Assembly (NCBI GenBank): GCA_003448835.1 | Contig: DLXM01000297.1 | Span: 1-11,200 of the forward strand | DNA: 11,200 bases | From: Bacteroidota bacterium | Lineage (GTDB): Bacteria; Bacteroidota; Rhodothermia; Balneolales; HLUCCA01 | Direction: 5' to 3' | In this document: one piece after another, positions 5,984 through 11,200 of the stretch | Numbering within the stretch: position 1 is the stretch's first letter | Layout: each line of letters begins with the position of its first letter | Position numbers and translations under genes: made by a program | Notes under the pieces: model-generated | Told to the model about the DNA's origin: nothing | Databases searched by the model: none | The model's input: only the letters and a program-made list of their open reading frames with translations

Positions 5984-8602
5984 ATGAATACTATGTATAA
6001 AACGTTACGAAACACATTTTTAGCTTGTGCTTTTCTGTGGCCTGCCATGGCAACAGCACAAACTGATTTTACAGAATGTCCAACGAATCAGGACGAATGT
6101 CTTGTCGCTTGGTTTGACAGCGAAGGTACTGTGATCAGAAATGCTCTCAGAAATACCATTGCAAATGATACAGAACGTCCTGAAGGCCGTATTTACGTGC
6201 TAGAAAGAGGCGGACTTTATTACAACGAAGAATCAATTGAAAACAGTGGTTTTCATCTTCGAATCGTTGGTCAATTAGAGCCAGCTGAGGGTGAACAAGA
6301 TTTTGGTCCACCGGTAATTCAGATGGTTATCCGGGACGACGGATCTGTGAACCAGCGAATGATGACCATTGGTGGTGATCTTACGTTGCAAAACTTATGG
6401 ATTACGGGTCAGGATGACGCCGGTGCAACATCTGCTTACCACCCACTACAAGTTGAAGCTGGTGGTGCCACGATTGTTATTGACAACGTAATTTTCGAAA
6501 GAAACAACTTTGCTATTATGGGTGTTGCCAGTGCAAACACTAAAGTCTACATCACAAACAGCAAATACAGAAACTTTATCAATACAACTCAGCAATGGGA
6601 AGGTCGAATTATTCGATTTGAAGCGGGTGCTGATGTTTTGGTAATGGAAAACAACACATTTTTTAATGTGGGTATGACAGTTATTCAATCTGAATCATCA
6701 CCAATTGAATACCTCCGATTTGTTCACAATACGATGGTCAACGTGGGTCGTACAATTAACGCCGGTGGAATCTGGAAAGAAGCATACTTTGCTAATAACC
6801 TGGTAATCAACCCATTCTGGCATGGTGAAGGATTTGCGGATTACAGTCAGCCAAATCGTGATGATCTGGTTAGTGGTTGGTTCTCGATTGCTGAACTTCC
6901 ACCTGTATTTGGCGATGAAATGGCTCGACGTGTAGTCTATGCAAACTCCGCACACTGGAGAGATCCTCAATTCGAAACATTTTATGGTGATACAATTCGA
7001 GCTCAACCATTAGTTAACTCAATTACACAAGAGCGAATTGACATGTATGATGCGATGGTATTGGTAAATAACACTTGGGGTGAAAATCCAGGGCTTGTTA
7101 GTTATACAACAGCGCCAACTGTTGCAAACTTCCCTGAAACTTCAAAACCATTGAGTGAACTGGTACCAGATATGTGGAATACGATCAATGGTCTTCGTCA
7201 AGGTGAGACAACTACCTGGTCTGATGCATGGTTATGGGATCCGGGTCGTGATCCGATGAATTATCAGGGTGCCGGATTTGTTTGGCCACTACCTGAGAAT
7301 TTCACATACAGTAATTCCAGCATGCTTACAGCAGGAACCGATGGTTTGCCATTAGGTGACCTGAACTGGCATGAAGGTGCTCGTGAAGACTGGGATGCTA
7401 ATCATGGTGACTATGTTGATGAAATCGAAGGAATGGCCGGTGCGGAAGTAGTGATTAATCCTATTTCAGTGTATGAAGCAGAAGCTGGTGCACTTGAAGG
7501 TGATGCAACAGTTGATACCTTCGATGGTTTCACCTACTATGCATTTGAAAGTGGCGGATACATTCAGTGGACCTTCGAAATCGAAGAAGCCGGTACCTAT
7601 GACCTGAATATCTGGACAAATCTTCAAGGTAATCCAACTCGTGGACAAAGAGTTATCCTGAACGGAACCAACATTCGTAACCCACAAAACTGGGGTGAAT
7701 ATATTTGGGATTCTACGGGTGCCAATGACAACATCTGGGGTGGTATGGCCACGAACGAATGGGTTTGGACCCGTCTCAAAAAAGAAGAATTGCATCCTGA
7801 TTATCAGGCAGCGATGGATCTCCAACCAGGTACCCATGTACTTCGAATTGAACCATCCTGGGGATATCAGAGCTTTGCCGGAGTTGACGTGATCAAATCA
7901 GGTGAAGAAGATGCAGTCGTTGAACTTCGTGCACCAGATGCTCAATCAAGCATTGTAGCTGAAGTTTGTGATGGCGCAGATTCTTGCCCAAGTGGATTCC
8001 AGAAAGTAGCGATGAATATGGGCGACGGTGGTGGAGCAAGTACTTCATTCTTGATCAATGTACCTGCTGACGGACGTTATTTCTTGAAATTCTTCTATCA
8101 AGCACCTGATGGCGAGGCAACAGCTGAAGTTTCTATCAACGGTAACGTTATGGAATCAGCTTTGGCAATGCCTGGTGACGCTGAATCAGAAGACTTCTTC
8201 AACGTTTCGACCGGACACTTACCAGTTCCAGCGGGAACTCATACCTTTACAATTTCAACCGATGATAAACTTGTAATCGATTATGTTCAGTTACTCGATA
8301 TTGTTACAACATCGATTGATAACGGACAAGAAATTCCATCCGGATTTGAATTGTCACAAAACTATCCGAATCCATTTAACCCAAGTACAACAATCAGATT
8401 CGCTCTGCCTGCTGCACAAGATGTTAACATCACGATTTATAACATCTTAGGTCAGCAAGTTGCAACCTTGGCAAACGGATTCTTCAGTGCCGGATCACAT
8501 AGCTTGCAATTTAATGCGAGTAACCTGGCTTCAGGTACTTATGTGTATCGCTTACAAACCGAAAATTATGTTCAGACACGTAAAATGTTGCTGATCAAAT
8601 AA
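5984..8602 (+). CDS. T9SS-exported parallel beta-helix protein with two CBM-like domains
   Basis: An 872-residue cell-surface or secreted protein of unproven activity. The signal peptide ends near ATA|QT (residue 25). Residues about 50-290 look like a right-handed parallel beta-helix, with short repeated rungs such as LTLQNLWITG, IVIDNVIFERN, VYITNSKYRNF, VLVMENNTFFNVG and LRFVHNTMVNVG, as in pectate-lyase-like folds. Residues about 290-495 show no fold I recognise. Residues about 496-640 (VYEAEAGALEG, GGYIQWTFEIEEAGTYDL, LQPGTHVLRIEPS) resemble CBM6/CBM35 domains. Residues about 648-772 (INVPADGRYFLKFFY, VPAGTHTFTI, VIDYVQL) look like a second, divergent one. Residues 789-872 are a T9SS sorting domain. 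Cys pairs C32/C39 and C662/C668 could form disulfides after export. I see no clear PL1-type catalytic motif, so it may be a lyase, a hydrolase or a glycan-binding protein. Its place directly after the receptor suggests work on the same glycan at the surface. Confidence 0.85.
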   Translation: MNTMYKTLRNTFLACAFLWPAMATAQTDFTECPTNQDECLVAWFDSEGTVIRNALRNTIANDTERPEGRIYVLERGGLYYNEESIENSGFHLRIVGQLEPAEGEQDFGPPVIQMVIRDDGSVNQRMMTIGGDLTLQNLWITGQDDAGATSAYHPLQVEAGGATIVIDNVIFERNNFAIMGVASANTKVYITNSKYRNFINTTQQWEGRIIRFEAGADVLVMENNTFFNVGMTVIQSESSPIEYLRFVHNTMVNVGRTINAGGIWKEAYFANNLVINPFWHGEGFADYSQPNRDDLVSGWFSIAELPPVFGDEMARRVVYANSAHWRDPQFETFYGDTIRAQPLVNSITQERIDMYDAMVLVNNTWGENPGLVSYTTAPTVANFPETSKPLSELVPDMWNTINGLRQGETTTWSDAWLWDPGRDPMNYQGAGFVWPLPENFTYSNSSMLTAGTDGLPLGDLNWHEGAREDWDANHGDYVDEIEGMAGAEVVINPISVYEAEAGALEGDATVDTFDGFTYYAFESGGYIQWTFEIEEAGTYDLNIWTNLQGNPTRGQRVILNGTNIRNPQNWGEYIWDSTGANDNIWGGMATNEWVWTRLKKEELHPDYQAAMDLQPGTHVLRIEPSWGYQSFAGVDVIKSGEEDAVVELRAPDAQSSIVAEVCDGADSCPSGFQKVAMNMGDGGGASTSFLINVPADGRYFLKFFYQAPDGEATAEVSINGNVMESALAMPGDAESEDFFNVSTGHLPVPAGTHTFTISTDDKLVIDYVQLLDIVTTSIDNGQEIPSGFELSQNYPNPFNPSTTIRFALPAAQDVNITIYNILGQQVATLANGFFSAGSHSLQFNASNLASGTYVYRLQTENYVQTRKMLLIK
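8348..8599 (+). repeat. T9SS sorting-domain coding segment, copy 2 (paralogous to 37-288)
   Basis: These are the last 84 codons of the beta-helix gene, aligning without gaps to the partial gene at the window start. This copy has the full ASGTYVYRL motif and a basic TRKMLLIK tail. The two domains imply that both proteins use the same T9SS machinery, whose genes are not in the window. Confidence 0.8.
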
Positions 8603-8611
8603 TTTTTCTCC

Positions 8612-8678
8612 TTGGTATCTCATTGGCTGTCGGGTGTCAGTTAACTGGCACCTGACAGAGGTGGGATACCAATTTTTT
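8612..8678 (+). terminator. Long hairpin with T-run (intrinsic terminator) after the beta-helix gene
   Basis: Nine bases after the stop codon, outer arms TTGGTATC (8612-8619) and GATACCAA (8665-8672) pair perfectly. The inner arms start at CTGTC (8627-8631) and end at GACAG (8654-8658). They continue through GGTG/CACC and CAG/CTG around a TTAA loop, with only two G-U pairs. The short stretches between outer and inner stems can pair in part. Six T bases (8673-8678) follow directly. This has the full form of a Rho-independent terminator, though with a much longer stem than usual. It would separate the receptor/beta-helix unit from the symporter/GH130 unit, or reduce read-through into it and protect the upstream mRNA 3' end. 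Confidence 0.8.
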
Positions 8679-8771
8679 ATCTGAACTTTTTTGGAAGAAT
8701 CGTAGTCCAGTCTGGTTATATTTATCTGTTTTTAATGTACTAACCCAGTTTACTCATCTATATTTAATTCC

Positions 8772-10604
8772 ATGAATCTGAGCACGGTTGATATACTTAT
8801 TATCCTTCTTTACCTGATTTCGATAACCGTAATCGGATTACTCTTAAAAAAACGAGCTCATGCCAGTAAAAACAATTATATGCTCGGAGGAAATAATCTT
8901 CCCTGGTATATGCTCGGTCTCTCAAATGCATCCGGAATGTTCGATATTTCCGGTACGATGTGGTTGGTCACTTTGGGTTTTGTCTATGGACTAAAAAGTA
9001 TATGGATTCCATGGTTATGGCCGGTTTTCAACCAGGTATTTCTGATGGTATTTTTATCCGCATGGCTTCGTAAATCCAACGCGACTACCGGTGCTGAATG
9101 GATGCAATCTCGTTTTGGAACCGATCGTGGTAGTAAATTATCTCATACGATAACGGTTGTTTTTGCCTTGATATCCTGCCTTGGATTTTTAGCATACGGT
9201 TTTATCGGACTCGGAAAATTTGTACAAATATTTCTGCCCTGGGATCTGGTTGCACCATTTATACCTTTCGATGTCCCTGCAGAATTTGTCACCCACGTTT
9301 ACGGCATAATTTTCACTCTTTTTGCTGTTACTTATTCCATTTTAGGTGGAATGGCGAGTATTGTGTGGGCAGATTTAGTGCAGTATATCATCATGACGAT
9401 TTCGTCTATTCTCATTGCTTACATCGCGATGATGACTCTAACTACTCAAACACTTATTGTTCCGGATGGGTGGATGAATCCATTTTTTGGGTTGAATCTG
9501 GACTTGAACTGGGTTGGCATCATTCCTGAAGTCAATGATAAAATTGCCAGCGATGGATACGAGTTGTTCTCCATATTTTTTATGCTCGTTTTGTTTAAAG
9601 GGATGCTTGTGAGTTTGGCCGGACCTGCTCCGAACTACGATATGCAGAAAATACTTTCCACGAAGTCACCTTCCGAAGCTGCAAAAATGAGTGGATTCGT
9701 TTCTGTGGTACTTATGCCGGTTCGATATCTCATGATCACCGGATTCGTAGTGCTTGGTATTCTGTACTACGACCAGTTAAATCTACTGGTGGCAGGACGT
9801 ATCGATTTTGAGCAAATTTTACCTTCTGCAATTAATGAGTTTGTCCCCACCGGATTTCTGGGATTACTCCTTGCCGGGCTGCTTGCGGCATTCATTTCAA
9901 CATTTGCCGGCACTCTAAATGCTGCACAGGCATACATTGTGAACGATATTTACATCAAGTATATCAAACCGGATGCGACAAACAAACAAATCAGTACGAC
10001 TAACTACATTAGTGGATCACTGGTCGTTGTTGTGAGTATAGTTTTTGGTGTTTTTGCAATGGATGTCAACAGTGTGCTGCAATGGCTGGTATCGGCATTA
10101 TTCGGTAGTTACGTAGTCTCAAACATCCTGAAATGGTATTGGTGGAGACTAAACGGTACCGGATATTTCTGGGGTATGGTTGGTGGTATTGTACCCGCAT
10201 TGATTTTGCCAACACTGATGGCTGGTACACTTGACCTGTATTATTTCCCTATCATACTCGTTGTTTCGATAGGTAGTGGTATAGCCGGTACCTTTTTGAC
10301 ACCTCCTACCGACATGGAAACACTGAAATCATTCTACAAAACAGTCAGACCATGGGGATTTTGGGGTCCGGTTAAGCAATTGTGTCTGCAAGAGGATCCC
10401 AATTTCAGGTCAAATCCGAATTTCAAACGTGATATGATGAATGTGGCTTTAGGAATTGTGATGCAGACTTCGCTGGTAGCTTTTCCAATATTCCTGGTGT
10501 TAATGCACTCAACCGGAATGTTGATTACCGGTGCAATTATTCTTGTGTTAGGATATGTATTGAAGCGAACCTGGTGGGATACTCTACATGAATTTGATCA
10601 ATAA
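8772..10604 (+). CDS. Sodium:solute symporter, SSS family (probable sugar importer)
   Basis: A 610-residue inner-membrane protein with about 13-15 hydrophobic helices, of the solute:sodium symporter family (TC 2.A.21), which couples Na+ entry to substrate uptake. The first helix is at about 7-25. LGGMASIVWADLVQYIIM (191-208) matches the conserved GG-x-x-x-V-x-W-T/A-D-x-x-Q segment. AFISTFAGTLNAAQAYIVNDIY, shown here only by its key residues S376, T377, N383 and D392, matches the helix that in vSGLT contributes Ser residues to the Na2 sodium site. A cytoplasmic loop (about 510-545) precedes the final helices. Length is within the usual range for the larger family members. The ATG at 8772 has no Shine-Dalgarno sequence but puts the first helix right at the N-terminus. 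A 21-base gap to the GH130 gene suggests one operon, and the cargo is then likely a beta-linked manno- or gluco-disaccharide. Substrate is inferred from context only. Confidence 0.9.
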   Translation: MNLSTVDILIILLYLISITVIGLLLKKRAHASKNNYMLGGNNLPWYMLGLSNASGMFDISGTMWLVTLGFVYGLKSIWIPWLWPVFNQVFLMVFLSAWLRKSNATTGAEWMQSRFGTDRGSKLSHTITVVFALISCLGFLAYGFIGLGKFVQIFLPWDLVAPFIPFDVPAEFVTHVYGIIFTLFAVTYSILGGMASIVWADLVQYIIMTISSILIAYIAMMTLTTQTLIVPDGWMNPFFGLNLDLNWVGIIPEVNDKIASDGYELFSIFFMLVLFKGMLVSLAGPAPNYDMQKILSTKSPSEAAKMSGFVSVVLMPVRYLMITGFVVLGILYYDQLNLLVAGRIDFEQILPSAINEFVPTGFLGLLLAGLLAAFISTFAGTLNAAQAYIVNDIYIKYIKPDATNKQISTTNYISGSLVVVVSIVFGVFAMDVNSVLQWLVSALFGSYVVSNILKWYWWRLNGTGYFWGMVGGIVPALILPTLMAGTLDLYYFPIILVVSIGSGIAGTFLTPPTDMETLKSFYKTVRPWGFWGPVKQLCLQEDPNFRSNPNFKRDMMNVALGIVMQTSLVAFPIFLVLMHSTGMLITGAIILVLGYVLKRTWWDTLHEFDQ

Positions 10605-10625
10605 TTATTATTTCTGTTTTCTTTT

Positions 10626-11200
10626 ATGAAATCATTTGAAACCCGATATATCAAACTATTTAAGGACTTTGAAGAATTGACATCCAGACCAAACAAAGCA
10701 ATTGAGCCGGGGAATGGAATTTTTACACGCTACGAGTTTCCGGTTTTGACTGCAGCGCATGTTCCTTTGGATTGGAGATTTGATTTGAATCCCGCGACCA
10801 ATCCATTTTTGATGGAAAGACTGGGTGTGGGTGCCGTTTTTAATGCCGGTGCCATGAAATTCAATGGTAAATACATTGTAATGACCCGTGTAGAAGGGGC
10901 TGACCGTAAATCGTTTTTTGCGGTAGCTGAGAGTCCGAACGGGGTGGATCAATTCACGTTTTGGGAATATCCGGTTGTTATGCCGGAAACGGAAAATCCG
11001 GATGTAAATGTGTACGATATGAGGCTTACTGCTCATGAGGACGGGTGGATCTACGGTGTTTTTTGTACTGAAAGAAAAGATCCGAATGCTCCGAAATTTG
11101 ATACATCAAGTGCGATGGCACAAGCCGGAATTGCCCGTACAAAAGATTTGATACATTGGGAGCGGTTGCCTGATTTAAAATCTGCTTCACAACAGCAACG
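10626..11200 (+). CDS. GH130 phosphorylase, probable 4-O-beta-D-mannosyl-D-glucose phosphorylase (N-terminal part)
   Basis: The first 191 codons of a cytoplasmic GH130 enzyme that runs off the window end; family members have about 390 residues. It should split beta-1,4-mannosyl-glucose with phosphate into mannose 1-phosphate and glucose, the last step of the mannan pathway that also uses an endo-mannanase and cellobiose 2-epimerase. The visible part contains [54 protein letters not shown] and [17 protein letters not shown]. These closely match, from memory, the GH130_1 enzyme of Bacteroides fragilis. D131 in NVYDMR falls at the same number as the catalytic Asp reported for that enzyme. The ATG at 10626 follows the symporter stop by 21 bases, and its numbering agrees with the family. 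No Shine-Dalgarno sequence is seen. Other GH130 activities (mannooligosaccharide phosphorylase) are less likely given these motifs, but the C-terminal half is not visible. Confidence 0.9.
   Translation, partial: MKSFETRYIKLFKDFEELTSRPNKAIEPGNGIFTRYEFPVLTAAHVPLDWRFDLNPATNPFLMERLGVGAVFNAGAMKFNGKYIVMTRVEGADRKSFFAVAESPNGVDQFTFWEYPVVMPETENPDVNVYDMRLTAHEDGWIYGVFCTERKDPNAPKFDTSSAMAQAGIARTKDLIHWERLPDLKSASQQQ

Noticed and set aside
6440..6740. Repeated Asn-rich rungs in the beta-helix gene as a DNA repeat
   Set aside because: The similarity is at protein level (beta-helix turns) and is not a DNA repeat array; spacing and bases vary.
7466..7837. Open frame of 123 codons on the minus strand
   Set aside because: It lies opposite the CBM-like domain of the beta-helix gene, and its translation is rich in Cys, Phe and Ile as expected of an antisense shadow.
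8691..8722. TTGGAA and TATATT as a promoter for the symporter gene
   Set aside because: The spacing is 20 bases (19 if TTATAT is used), too long for a convincing promoter. The 93 bases after the terminator (8679-8771) probably hold a promoter, but I cannot place it.
10656..11036. Open frame of 126 codons on the minus strand
   Set aside because: It lies wholly opposite the strongly conserved GH130 coding sequence and its translation shows no recognisable domain.

Overview
The window looks like part of a polysaccharide-utilisation locus from a member of the Bacteroidota/FCB group. The best clue to the lineage is the pair of C-terminal type IX secretion (T9SS) sorting domains carrying QNYPNPFNPSTTI. 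That form is common in Balneolota, Rhodothermota, Ignavibacteriota and relatives, and less typical of gut Bacteroides. A Balneolota-like bacterium is my best guess, by inference only. Only one of the complete genes (the beta-helix gene at 5984) has an obvious Shine-Dalgarno sequence, which also fits this group. All genes are on the + strand and coding density is high.

Layout: (1) 1-291, the 3' end of a secreted protein that begins upstream; only its T9SS sorting domain is seen. (2) 331-2682, a GH3 beta-glucosidase-type enzyme, probably periplasmic. (3) 2683-2964, a 282-base gap with a weak terminator candidate, then a sigma70-like promoter embedded in a nested inverted repeat. (4) 2965-5928, a TonB-dependent outer-membrane receptor. 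(5) 5984-8602, a T9SS-exported protein with a beta-helix and two carbohydrate-binding-like domains, in the place where a SusD gene would be expected in a classic Bacteroides locus. (6) 8603-8771, a long hairpin with a T-run (terminator). (7) 8772-10604, a sodium:solute symporter of the SSS family. (8) 10626 to the window end, the N-terminal half of a GH130 phosphorylase that closely resembles 4-O-beta-D-mannosyl-D-glucose phosphorylase.

Working model (inference): the cell-surface beta-helix/CBM-like protein binds or cuts a beta-mannan or glucomannan. The TonB receptor imports the oligosaccharides. The periplasmic GH3 enzyme removes terminal beta-glucosyl units. The symporter carries a disaccharide such as mannobiose or mannosylglucose into the cytoplasm, and the GH130 enzyme phosphorolyses it to mannose 1-phosphate plus glucose. 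The GH130 identification is what points to mannan; the other genes are compatible with several beta-glycans. No endo-mannanase or cellobiose 2-epimerase is inside the window, although both would be expected nearby.

The least explained parts are the 872-residue beta-helix protein and the symmetric element upstream of the TonB receptor. I saw no RNA genes, insertion sequences, CRISPR arrays or phage genes.
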